Positions 21,758 through 32,151 of a DNA stretch of 64,000 nucleotides are shown here, one piece after another. A program made the position numbers and the translations under genes. Origin of the DNA: Crocodylus rhombifer. Lineage: Eukaryota > Chordata > Crocodylia > Crocodylidae. The notes beneath the pieces are model-generated. The model did no database searches and was not told the DNA's origin. It saw nothing but the letters and a program-made list of their open reading frames with translations. The DNA lies in assembly GCA_038503035.1 (NCBI GenBank), contig JAVSML010018810.1:52492-116491 (forward strand), read 5' to 3'. Numbering within the stretch: the stretch's first letter is position 1; each line of letters opens with the position of its first letter.

Positions 21758-22862
21758 CTAGAGACGGACATTCAAAAAGACTGGGTATCACAGGGCACTA
21801 AGATGCCTGCTCCTATAAGAGCAGAAACTGCCTAGGGAGAGGACCCTAAAAGCAAGACAGGAACCCACAGATACAGGTTACTATGGCAACAGGCTAACAA
21901 GTCAATTAGCATGCACCTGCACCCAGTTAGCTGATTGGAAGAGGCAGGGCCCTGGGCAAATATAAATCCCAAGGCTGGGACTAGAAGGGGAGTTCTTTGG
22001 CAGCAGCTAAGGGGAAGGAGCCTCCGGGGAAGAATTGCTCAGGGATTTAGGAACTGCCTGATATGCTGCATACTGGGCTAATGGGGCTCTAGGAGCTCAA
22101 CAGGTTCTAATAGCCTACAAAGTACTTAGTGCTGCGTGAAGTTGGACTTTTAAAGGGACAGAGCACATCCTGAACTGCTTATATTATGTTATAGCTCAGG
22201 GGTTCATGTTTAAGTTGCTATTTATAAATACCAGAGGAACTGGGCTGAGGCTATTGGGGAAGGAGGAGGTCTCATTGGGGACCTGCTACAGTGTGGGGAT
22301 CCCAGTGCCAGAGAAGGGTAGAGTAAAGGGGGTGAGCAGACCCCAGCGCCGGGGGCACACTGCCAGAGGGGGCTGCGGAGAGCCCAGCGCCAATGTGGGG
22401 TGCAGAGACAGGGCTGCTGAGAGCCCAGTGAGGACAAGGGGCCAAGCTATAGCAAGGGCCAGGAGAGACGCTGTCGAACATCTGTGAGGCTTGGGGTGTG
22501 GTAAAGGGGCGGCTTTGGAGCCACATGTCTAGCCCATAAGGCTGGGGGTGTCCCGTGAAGCATCCATTTTGAGTGGGATCCTAAAAGGGATCCAAGAATC
22601 CACGTGGTTCAGCAGGGTCCAGCAGGACCATGTCCACACAGACTTGAGGGCAGCCTCTTAATCTACTAAAATTACCAGCAAGACATGGCGGGTGAGAAAG
22701 AGGGTGCCTGTTGGGTAGGATTGGCATGGTCAAGGAGCCCTAGGGGTATCACAGCTATCCTTGGGGACCCCATCCTGTGACACAGAGCCTGAATTGATTC
22801 AATCTTTGCAGGTTAGTTTAATCTGCCTAGGTTGAACTGGTTTGTAGTTGCACAGACATTCC
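21758..22862. mobile_element. Remnant MITE with GACGGACATT/ACAGACATTCCC ends, split by an LTR-like copy
   Basis: Left of the LTR-like copy stands GAGACGGACATTCAAAAAGA, and to its right (22783-22862) a stretch with GGTTGAACTGGTTTG ends TTGCACAGACATTCCC. Read inversely, the right end GGGAATGTCTGTGCAA pairs loosely with the left one and with the MITE at 10085-10269, which has the same AAACTGGTTT motifs. The nesting is inferred, and the ends are eroded. Confidence 0.4.
21786..22782 (+). mobile_element. Solo LTR-like element, second copy
   Basis: This is homologous to 7117-8404 along its length. The start TATCACAGGGCACTAAGATG corresponds to TGTAGCAGGGCTCTAAG. Both share the block GGCAGGGCC..TGG before TATAAA (21961-21966), then GGCAGC, and near the end GACATGGCGGGTGAGA, AAAGAGGGTGC and ATTGGCATGGT. 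The end CCTGTGACA matches CCTGCCACA. The 5-bp target duplication is not preserved (CTGGG against CAGAG), so this copy is probably older than the first. It lies in CEP112 intron 1 and has no viral genes left. Confidence 0.7.
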
Positions 22863-23641
22863 CTCTGGACTGAGGAAATGCCAGCACATGCCTGCAGTGG
22901 CTCAGGCTAGAAGCTGGGGGGTGCTAGAGCATCCCTCCCTTCCCTTCTTCGGTGTTGAGCTGAGGAGGGGTGTGGCCCGGCCCAGGCAGGATGCTTGGAT
23001 TAGGGAAGGGTGTAAACCCCACCCTGCCTGAACAGCTTCAGGCTTTTCCCTGCTTCCTGCTGGAGGGGTGGGAGTGTTACCAGCCCCCAGTTCCCGGCTA
23101 GCACTCTGAGGCAAAGTGGGGTGTGCAGTGCATGCATCTGTTAATGATACCGAGCTTTTCAGTCTCGCTCTCCCTGCTTCTTCATACTGTCTGCAAACCT
23201 GACAGGCAAAGGAGCCAGCAGGGAGATGATAACAGTGTTTATCAGCCTGTCAACAAAACAAAAGCCCCTCTGATTAGTTCAAGCTCTTCTTAAACAGCTT
23301 TTTCCAAGGAAGCAATGGAGAGACATTACCAGCTGACCTACTAATTAGTTCCAAAAAGCCCTAAGCGGACCCTGTTCTGTCTGCTTGTCCCAGTGAAATT
23401 TGGAGACACACACACAGACACCTCTCAGGATTAGCTAGCATACCACAGCCTAGGATCCATGGGGCTGGGGTCTGTGCTGTGGGAAATGGGAGGGAGGAGG
23501 GGGGATCCCTGCTTGAGCAGTGGGGGGCAGGGGGAAGCCAGGCAGACCCTGCTGTGGCTGCATGCTCCACCAGAGCTCCAGCTAGGGAGCAGAGGGGCGG
23601 GGCCAGCCTTGCTCTGGAGCAGGCAGCCCAGCATATCCCAG
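22863..23641. other. CEP112 intron 1, GC-rich stretches of uncertain origin
   Basis: GC-rich patches at 22910-23110 and 23450-23640 look like the cores of the GC-rich MITEs elsewhere, but no ends could be delimited. The open frames are composition artefacts. Confidence 0.4.
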
Positions 23642-23774
23642 CCTCTTGCAAAAATGTAGGAATTACAAAAATCTGTATATGACTATCAGGTAACTGTAAA
23701 AAGGTTTTCCACATACAGTAAAAGCTGTGTTAACCGCTGTCTAGGATACTCTATTAACAGGAATAAGGGCAAGG
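23642..23774. repeat. Left arm of a long inverted duplication
   Basis: These 133 bases recur inverted at 24600-24732 with about four mismatches by eye. The outer 74 bases are ordinary flank sequence and the inner part (from 23716, CAGTAAAAGCTGTGTTAACC) is the end of a Tigger-type MITE. Confidence 0.85.
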
Positions 23775-24389
23775 GTTGGGGCGGGGGGGGGAAGCATCTG
23801 GGATGCAAAGCATCTGGGATACTGCGGGACTCTGGTTTGACTTAAACCAGGAAGGAGTTCAGGATGCTTGGTATCTTTTGGTATATGGTGTTATTAGAAA
23901 TTGGTTTTCATGTCACTTCAGAGTAATAACCAGATCATTCTCATAACAATAGTTTTATTTTACTTTTGAGGAAGAAATAAGAAGAATCATTCGCTCTGGG
24001 TTTGAGAATAAATTACACTCAAAATATTTTATATAAAGCTAAAACCTTGTAAACTAAATGTAAATTGGAATTCACAGAAATTATTGCTGATATGCCTATT
24101 TTATCTGTTTGAAAATTAAGCTGCTATCAAGGGCAGTTAATTTTATATGTTCTGAAACTAGGACAAACCTTTCCTGTTAGTTGAAGAGCTTTTTTTATGA
24201 CTTGTCCTTTTGGGCTATGAAAGTAGAGCTCTTCAAGAAGATCCTGGGAGAGGATATTGTGATAGAATGTAATAATAACTTATTGTTTTCAGCCGTCATT
24301 AATGAGATTTAGATCTCTTTCCTTCAACTTTGCCTTTGTGGGCACTTTGATTGACAGATGAAGCAGGAAAGAAGTGAGCTAGTATAGTA

Positions 24390-24658
24390 CGGTAAAAGCT
24401 ATGTTAGCTGGCATGAGTGGGGTAAGCGGGTGCTGGGTATCTAAAAATTCCAGTTATCGGAGGCAGAGGTTTTCAAACTTCTTGAAAACCCCTGTGGAGT
24501 GGAGGAGGGGAGGGTGGCGGCAGCTGCACATGGAGCAGCAACAGCGCAGGGTAGTGGGTGGCAGTGGTGGCTGCTGTCTGCAAGCTTCCCACCCCCCCAC
24601 CTTGCCCTTATTCCTGTTAATAGAGTATCCTAGACAGTGGTTAACACAGCTTTTACAG
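24390..24658. mobile_element. 269-bp Tigger-type MITE
   Basis: The left end CGGTAAAAGCTATGTTAGC and the inverse of the right end CTGTAAAAGCTGTGTTAACC are inverted repeats of the Tigger type. TA flanks both sides (24388-24389 and 24659-24660). There is no coding capacity. Its right end belongs to the inverted duplication with 23642-23774. Confidence 0.7.
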
Positions 24659-24732
24659 TATGTGGAAAACCTTTTTACAGTTGCCTGATAGTCATATAGA
24701 GATTTTTGTAATTCCTACATTTTTGCAAGAGG
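24600..24732. repeat. Right arm of a long inverted duplication
   Basis: Inverse of 23642-23774 (positions sum to 48374 throughout, so there are no indels). It contains the right end of the MITE at 24390-24658 plus 74 bases of downstream flank. Confidence 0.85.
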
Positions 24733-26913
24733 TTCTTCAGTTTTTCCATACTGTCTGCAAAGTGTTAAGCCTCAGGCTTTTTTTTAGAGGTGGTCGGATT
24801 ATGGATATTGTTGTTGTTCTAACAAACTGGTTTAATGTTTTGGCAGGTTTGAATACATCCAATTAGAAGGAAGTTTCTTTAAAAAAACAAAACAAAACAA
24901 GTTGATTTGGCATAAATGGGAGCATATAGGAGGTGTATTTATGTTAGTGATGCTCACTGGCTTATTAAATGCACCAGTATTCCTTTTTCCCATATCCTTT
25001 CCTTTGACAAAAGCCAGAAGAGAACAAATGAGTTCTTACTGCAAAAGAAAGAAGGACCCAGGCTTGTTGCAAAGGGAAAGGTGACTTCATTTTTTTTTTA
25101 GTAAGTCATTTGGTGGTCTTTGCTCAAGAAAGCAGTTTATACTGTTGACAGCCTGACTGTCATCTACCATCTGGTATCTTTGATATTTGGTAGGTTACAG
25201 GAAGAACTGTGATAACTCTTGGAGTCCCTAGATGCATTAGGTTTCTTTGACATTGTCATTTTGATACATTCTGCAATGTAAAACAGTAATTACACTGCAG
25301 AAGGGTCTTGTGGTGATGCATGCAGACCAGGTGCACGTGTTGAAATCATTGCATAATTCAGTTGTCTCAATCATTAGATGTTGATTAATTGTTTATGGTT
25401 TGGGCTTTAGAACACTTCTGTTTCTTGCTTGTTGATTGCTTTAAGAGGGTGGTGGTGGTCTTCCTCTAAGAGTATGACCATGCAAGTTTTCACAGACTTC
25501 AACCATGCATGTGGATGGGTCTTGCAGCATTTTCAGTAGAATGGCACTTAATTCCACAGTTCTGTGCCAATGTAAGGTTTTGCTGCCAAGTACGTGGCTC
25601 AGTGTTTAGGTTAGTTTGGGGCATAAAGGACAGCTATTCAGTTGAAATTAATTCTGAATAATATTGGGGTAATGCTTATCATGTTAGAGTATGTAACTGG
25701 AGTATGTGATGATGATTTAGTATTTGTTGGGTATGTGTTCCAACCATTTGTTTAGAGTTTACATTTTTGGGGCCGTCACTGGGTCTCAGGCTTCTGTTTA
25801 AACTATTAGATAACCACAGTGTTGAAGAAAGCCTTTCCCCATTAGACTGGCCAATGTATTGTTGACAGTCTTGAATGGGAACCTTGCTAGTTGATCACTG
25901 AAAGATTCGATTATTGCAATGGACATGGGACTGTATTTCTTAAAATTAGTATAATTTATTTGAAATCTAGATCCTCCTTTTCTTTGCTATTCCTGTGAAT
26001 AAATTATCTTTTTCCTAGATTTTGTTTTTTGTTTGGTCAGCACATATATATATATGCTTGGTAATCTAATCTAGACCAACACGGCTACAGCCAACAACAG
26101 CAAAACCAACATACTTTTCCACAGGACAAAATATTTACCACCTCTCCCATTAAATTCCACCTGGCTATTTGCATATTTTGGCTTACTGCATAAACTGAAA
26201 CCAAAACAAAAGAGAGTCAAGATGAGTTAATTAAATCATTGCTGCCATCTTGAATCACTTATTCAGCATGTCTTGGAGAAAGGAAAGGAGGACTGATTAG
26301 CACAATGATTTAAAGTTGTTTGTCAAAAAAGCATTGTGGAAAGAGAGATGCAAGACTGGGATGCTCTCAGTCCCAAATGTCAAGAAAAGCCGACAGTTTG
26401 ACTATTTTTAGTAAATAGAAAATTTTGTTGAAAGAAGGCACTTTTTGTAGACACATGAAGATAACATTGTCTCAGGAAAAGAAATAAGTTTTCTTGAGTT
26501 ATCGTACCTGTTGTGCTGTTTCATAGCTTTCTTGCTAGGTTTGCTGTATTTGCTGTTCGCATTGTTTTGAATAAAGCATTCCAAAAGTACATGAAGTCAC
26601 CTGTGGGCTGTTTGCAGCAATTATACTACCCACCTCTATGTTGTTTTGTTTTACCCTGTTCTGTTTGGTACTGTAGTCTGTTTGTATACATAATTGTACA
26701 GGGGAAGAAGACTATATAAAATAAGCAGAATCTACTCTGTTCAAGAGTTGCATATACCGTAAGTGGGCCTATTCTCACTCTCTCACAAGCAGTGTAGGCC
26801 AGTGTAATACAACTGAAGTCTGTGGAAATCATCTACATGGGGAGACTCATAAAATACTTCAGACACTCTGGGAGTGTCTGTTGCTGGTCACAGACTCAGA
26901 CTTTTATCTCGTG
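24733..26913. other. CEP112 intron 1, mostly unremarkable
   Basis: AT-rich intron. At about 26040-26110 a short (TA)n run is followed by CTAGACCAACACGGCTACAG, a fragment of a dispersed reptile repeat that I cannot classify. No gene seen. Confidence 0.5.
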
Positions 26914-27240
26914 CAGGGGGTTCTCAACATTTGTAGACTCAAGACACCCTTCAGTAGACTCAAGGCATCCCATTGGAAAATGATGGCTCTTACTATTCAC
27001 TCAATTTTTGACTACAGAATGATAACAGACTGATTCTTCTGTTGGAAAGAATTCAGGTCACAATGGATCAGAATGTTTTTAACACTGTGGATTCCTATTT
27101 AAAATCTCTGGGTTTATCTTGTGAACCTTGTTTGCATATCTATCAGGGCTAAACTTGCATGGTATTCAGCACCCCATGGCACCCTTGAAAGGATCTCAAG
27201 GCATCCCAGAGTGCTGTATCATCCTGGTTAAGAATCGTTG
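26914..27240. mobile_element. 327-bp hAT MITE
   Basis: The left end is CAGGGGGTTCTCAACATTTG and the inverse of the right end is CAACGATTCTTAACCAGG. The flanking octamers ATCTCGTG (26906-26913) and AACTAGTG (27241-27248) agree at 6 of 8 positions, as for an aged hAT target duplication. The interior repeats CTCAAG(G/A)CA(T/C)CCC. There is no coding capacity. Confidence 0.75.
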
Positions 27241-27248
27241 AACTAGTG

Positions 27249-28000
27249 TGAGTATCTTCTTTCCATAGGCCAGGGTAGCTTCTTTATGTAATTTTCCACC
27301 CTTTTTTTACCAGGTCAAACCAATGTATGCTGTTTCTATAAAAGGCAAACTTTCCACACGCTTAACTGTGTGTTAATTACCACCTCTTAGTTTCAATTCC
27401 ATTGGGAAGCATCATTGAACCATAGAATATAGTCATTAGCTAACCCATGTAGTTATGTTTAACAATTATAAAATCAATGCAATAACCTCTGAACACTACA
27501 TGTGTCCATAGCATCTGACACATCTTGGTGTAATAGTCTTTGAATATTCTATGTCTTCAAAGCATCAGATCTGTTGCTGTCATAATTTAAAAAATAACCT
27601 ATTTGAAAATAATTATATATGTGATTTAAGTAAAACCTGTATTTTTTTTTTTTTTTAGGAATTAATTCTTATTTACCTTGCCTTCCACTGTAAAAATATA
27701 AATTCTTGGTTAACAAGAGGGATGTATAAACAGCTACTATATTTTTTCACATACAGTGTGCCCCAGAATAAAATACACAGCTTGTTTTTAGGAAAGTAGA
27801 ATGAAGAAAAAAAGATTTTCCAGAGCAGGGACAGAGTTAAAACGTCTGCAAGGCTGTGAAATAAGAGAAGAGACCAGGAATAGCTAGCAGAGAAGCAAAA
27901 TTGCCTGAATAAAATTTAGCTTGATTATTGGAGCATCAGGATCCTTAAGGAGGGATGAATATTAACATCTCTCTTTGTTGTCAGCAGTCCCCTGACCTGA
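27249..28000. other. CEP112 intron 1, nothing recognised
   Basis: AT-rich intron with a poly(T) run near 27642-27656. Confidence 0.5.
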
Positions 28001-28760
28001 GGATGACAGTCTTCCAGTAAACAGGAAAGTCATCATTAAGTCCCTAGGTTGCGGAGGTTAATCTATGATCTGCATTTTCACCTGCAGATAAGGCAAATAG
28101 TTCTGAGAGGGAGTCGATCCTGGTGATGTCAAAACACAGCTCTTTCCCTTTATCTCTTGTCTGTCTGCCTCCATTATGAGGTGAATTTGCTTAGAACGAT
28201 CACTGCCTTGTCATACATCATGGTGCCAGTGGAGATGATACAGTGCTTGAGTCTCCCAGGTATTGATATAAATATTGCATTTCTTCAGATTGGCCTTCAA
28301 GGTTTCTTTAATCTCTTTTGCCCACCTTAAGAGTGGTGAATTTGGAGTGTAGGACCTGTTTTCGGAGCCAGTTACCAGGCAGCCTTATGACATGTCTTGT
28401 CCAAAAGAACTGGTGCTGTATAAACAAGTCTTCAATAATGACAGTATTTGCTTGAGCCATAACAGTGGCATTTGTTCTTCTGTCTTTCCAACTGATACGG
28501 AGGATTTTCCAAAGATATTGCTGATGGTAATGTTCTGAAGCTTTCAGGTATTTCCCATGTGTCATCCAAGTTTCATACCCATACACCAGTGTAGGGATGA
28601 CAACAGCCTGATAGACAAGAAGTTCCATTGGCTTTCTGATGTCATTATCGAAGGCATGCTGTCAAAGATGTCCAAAGGCAGTAGGTCTTCCTAATGTATA
28701 GAGTGAAGAACAATTGATCATTAAGTCAGTTGACTCCCTCAGCTGCCTGAAATGAAATGC
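28000..28760 (-). mobile_element. Non-LTR retrotransposon fragment, C-terminal end of the polymerase protein
   Basis: On the minus strand a 106-codon frame (28628 to 28308) reads VYQAVVIPTLVYGYETW, then LWKILRISWKDRRTNATVM and ..QFFWTRHVIRLPGN... This is the region after the reverse transcriptase domain in many animal non-LTR elements (the pattern PTLLYG.ETW, then I.W.DR.TN, then W.GHV.R). Frames on both sides are broken. It is not CR1; the clade is uncertain. The outer limits are approximate. Confidence 0.7.
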
Positions 28761-29017
28761 CGCTGCTACTGCTGGGTTTGGAGAAAGAATCAAGAAGAAG
28801 GCTTCTATTGTAGGCAGAAAAATCAGCTTCTCCATTTAAGAAGAAGTACTTTAAGAAATTGATGTACTTCAATTTGGGGGGGAGCTAATTTTTGGGTAAA
28901 GAGCATGTGTTGTATGTGAGAAAATAAAATATTTTCTTGTCTTTTGTAGTTGCTGCTGCTGCTGTGTTTGTTCTATTTTTCTCAGACATGTTATATTAAC
29001 GGAATATATTTTTCTAG

Positions 29018-29208
29018 AACGTCAAAGGTGCGCACTCTGGATTAAAAAACTCTGTGAGCCCTCTGGAGCAGGTGCAGGAATCATGGGTAGGAAGAACCGG
29101 AATTTGTATGCAAAACTTTTGCTACATATGTTGAAACGGGGAGTACTGGAAGGTCCTTTTGTACATAAGCCAGAACCAGGAACGCTGAAAACCTTACCTT
29201 CATATATG
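29018..29208 (+). CDS. CEP112: CEP112 second coding exon
   Basis: This 191-base exon lies between TTTTTCTAG and GTGGGT. With the one base left from the first exon it gives exactly 64 codons. It reads ERQRCALWIKKLCEPSG, GRKNRNLYAKLLLHMLKRG and PFVHKPEPGTLKTLPSYM, nearly identical to mammalian CEP112. This conserved N-terminal block is, from memory, the DUF4485 region; its biochemical role is not known to me. The donor GTGGGT is somewhat weaker than the others in this gene. An ATG inside the exon (29083) is not the start: the frame is open upstream and joins the first exon. Confidence 0.96.
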
Positions 29209-29661
29209 GTGGGTATTTATTTCATTTTTGTAGAAAATAAGCTTGAATTTTTCTTAAAGAATATTTAAACTGCATTTAAATGTCACTTTAGTTACAAAAT
29301 TGGTGTGAAATATTACAATAATAATAAGGTGAAAGTCAGGATCTGATTTGTTCCATACATCCTTCGTATTTCTAATCAGAACTTGAATGCAGGCATCTAG
29401 GTTTTCTGTAAAAACTTTGTGATCCATTTTGTTTTCCTTTTTAAAAATTCATTGTTTCCAAAAATGCCAGTTGAAAATAATGTTCTGAAAGCTTCTAAAG
29501 GCTTTAGTTGCTTCTTTGATTTTTATCTGATTAGTATTAAATGATATATGCACAGAACCTAAGGTAGGTTTAGAAGAACATAATCAAAAATCACAAGAAC
29601 AAACTTTGCATTAGACAGCAAATTATTACTTTGAAAGGAAAGATTATCTTGTGTTTTAAAG
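29209..29661. other. CEP112 intron 2, first part
   Basis: AT-rich intron sequence, nothing recognised. Confidence 0.6.
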
Positions 29662-30099
29662 TAGGGGTAACCAGAATACGGCCTGTGGGCTGGTTCAGCC
29701 TGAAGAGCCTCGTCATCTTGCCCATGGTGGTCCGCACAGGTTTGGAAACTTAGCAGTGGGGCCAATAGTGACAGGATTAATTGTTATGGCTCCCAGAGCC
29801 ATAGCAGTTAACATTATCACTGCCTTTTCCACCACCAAATTTCCAGACTCGTGAGGAGCCTAATGGGGCCAGATCTGAAACCTAGAGCTATGTTATTTAG
29901 CCCACAGGGCCCTAAATTTGGTAGTGGGAGGAGTGGCACCTGCAGTGGCTGTTACAGATTCAGGATCTGCAGCACTTAATTCTGCTTCCAATAAATTCCA
30001 GCCACGTAAGCCAGATGACACAGCCCTGTGCTCTAGATCCAGCCCACAAGCCAGCTCTATGTTACTCATCCAGCCTGTTGGATAAGTTGAATACCACTG
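29662..30099. mobile_element. 438-bp hAT MITE
   Basis: The left end is TAGGGGTAACC, followed by CGGCCTGTGGGCTGG; the right end, read inversely, is CAGTGGTATTCAACTTATCC, and the inverse block CCAGCCCACAAGCCAG is at about 30044. The flanking octamers TTTTAAAG (29654-29661) and GCTTAAAG (30100-30107) agree at 6 of 8 positions. There is no coding capacity. Confidence 0.75.
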
Positions 30100-30476
30100 G
30101 CTTAAAGCATAAGTTTTAGGGGTCTGTCATCCTGGCGTTGCTACAAACCCAGTGGGATGGATCATTTGGATGGGCTTACTGGTATGCACTCAGCACAGCA
30201 CAGCACTAGGTGGCTGCATTACCCCCACTTCAGAAAGTAACACAAGGTACCTCCTGTCAGGCTTTCTGATGTGTGGTTAAGGCAGTGTAGAAATCTTCTT
30301 AGACACTGTTTGGAAAATAAAAGGATGCTAATATTTCTTACGAGCAATGGGAGACTTAGGTGCTTGTTTTAAGAAGAAATTAGCATCTTGCACCATCCTT
30401 TTACTTTGGCAGTCTGAAAATGAGGTCCTTATTGACACTTGTAATATGTATTGAGCTTCTTGGAAGGAAAGCAATA

Positions 30477-31027
30477 CAGGCAGTCCTCAACTTAACAACA
30501 TTTCGAGTTACAATGTTTCACACTTACAATGTTTATAAATCAACACTCTTGTTTCAACTTAATGACGTCAGTTTGACTTTACAATGCTTGATCCGATGTG
30601 ACACCATGCCAGCGAACAAGTTCTCTGCATCGCTCATCTCCCTGGAGAACATCTGTCCTAACTTCCTTGGACATTTTCTTTAAAAAACCAGACAAGTCTC
30701 CAGAAAAACCTGTAGCAAAAAACCCTTCAAAAAGTCCAACCAAGAGCCTTTCTAAAAGTCTAGCAGTTACCTCAAAGAAGTCCTTCCAAATCAATGTGAT
30801 TGCTACTTACAATATAAATACATTACTGTAGCCATCTTACTCATCTGTAATTGATCGATTAAAAAATTCTGGGGTATTTTTATGAAAATGGCGTATCGGG
30901 CCTTGATTCAGGAACGAATCCCCCATTTAGAACCAATTTTCTCATAAGAAACAATGTTATAAGTTACGTTTCGACTTAAGACTCAGTTTTCAAGAACCAG
31001 CTCTGTCATAAGTCCAAGGACTGCCTG
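30477..31027 (+). mobile_element. Tigger/pogo-type DNA element, internally deleted, copy 2
   Basis: This 551-bp copy of the element at 4667-5247 has the same ends (CAGGCAGTCCTCAACTTA and GGACTGCCTG inverse) and is flanked by TA (30475-30476 and 31028-31029). The homologous frame (about 30598-30831) is still open and reads SLDIFFKKPDKSPEKPVAK and NPSKSPTKS, as in copy 1. The Gln that opens the PIP-like motif in copy 1 is Leu here. Confidence 0.85.
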
Positions 31028-31028
31028 T

Positions 31029-31981
31029 ATATACAACTTGCAGTCTTATTACTACCTGATTTTTTGGGGGGGTGGAAGTGTTCTTTCAGTGCTTCTGCCC
31101 TAGAACAATTACAAGTCTAACTATTTTTTTAATTCATTACTTATTCTATTGGAAAAATATTAGTGATGATTTCTCATTAAGAACCAAGCATCTCAGATCT
31201 CTCAAAGTACTGTGGGAATAGCTGTGTTTTCCCTTTTGTTCTTTACTCTTGTGACTCCCAACTTCAACAACAAGAAGAAAAAATTAAAAATGCCTGTGGC
31301 ATTTTTGAATGATTCAAAATGTTTTCTCTCTCAGAAAAGGGTTCTTAGTATACAGGAGCCTAGAGGAGAAGAATCAGACTTTGAGTCTTGTTACAAGCTG
31401 CCAGTGAGGTGCTGGTGAGTGCAGAAAGCTCAGTCCCTAGTTGGTCATTACCATAGCATGTGAGTAGGTAACAAGACCGATAAACAGTATTATAAATTGC
31501 CAAACAGTTCTGAAGAGTATGGCCTATCAGTAATGCTGTCAGTGCAAAGATATTCTGTTGTGATAAATTATTATTAAACTTAATTAGTTTCCTGTTAACC
31601 CAGGATACTTACCTATTTGAAAGGCCCATCCATTCCTGCTTGCTGCATTTAGGACTTGTCTACATAGAGAAGTTAATGCACAGTAATCTAGGTGACAAAC
31701 TGCAGGATACTTGTAACTGTACATTGACTTCTAGTGCATACCAAGTGCAGCGTGGTGGAAGGTAGTGTGATGGAACTTAAAAATTGTAAATTCATGTCAC
31801 AACTTGCTCCCTGTGTAACAAACCCTAATTTGCATATTTCTGTTGACTTTAGTGGGAGCAGGATTAGGTCGTTTATGCTGGTATCAAGCCATCAAGTGAG
31901 TGGCAATGAAAATAAGGATTCATGTATTTCTGAAAAAGTTAATTACAATTCTTACATTTTTACTTTTAAAAAAAATTATAG
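31029..31981. other. CEP112 intron 2, last part
   Basis: Mostly unremarkable. At 31649-31720 the sequence AGGACTTGTCTACATAG..GTTAATGCACAGTAAT resembles one end of the CATCTACAC MITE family (51236 and 62380). The intron ends in AAAAATTATAG. Confidence 0.5.
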
Positions 31982-32151
31982 TCCATATATTTTGATGAGC
32001 CAAATTCAGTGAGAGCACGGAGCAGTAGTCCAGAAGGTTTACCTGACTGGGTCATGGGAGAATTGGGAGCAAGTGACTCTAAACTGGAGGAATTGTGGAA
32101 AATCTCCTCTAAAGAGGATTCGGCTTTGGTAGCATCTCCACTTGCACACAG
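31982..32151 (+). CDS. CEP112: CEP112 third coding exon
   Basis: This 170-base exon follows ATTATAG and precedes GTAAAA. In the frame from the second exon it reads SIYFDEPNSVRARSSSPEG, LPDWVMGELGASDSKLEEL and later SKEDSALVASPL. The SIYFDEPN, SSPEGLP and WV.GELG blocks match mammalian CEP112 and the rest varies more. It ends two bases into an Arg codon. The segment is polar and Ser-rich with no obvious fold and is likely a linker before the conserved DLEARLNSWNLG block. Confidence 0.94.
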
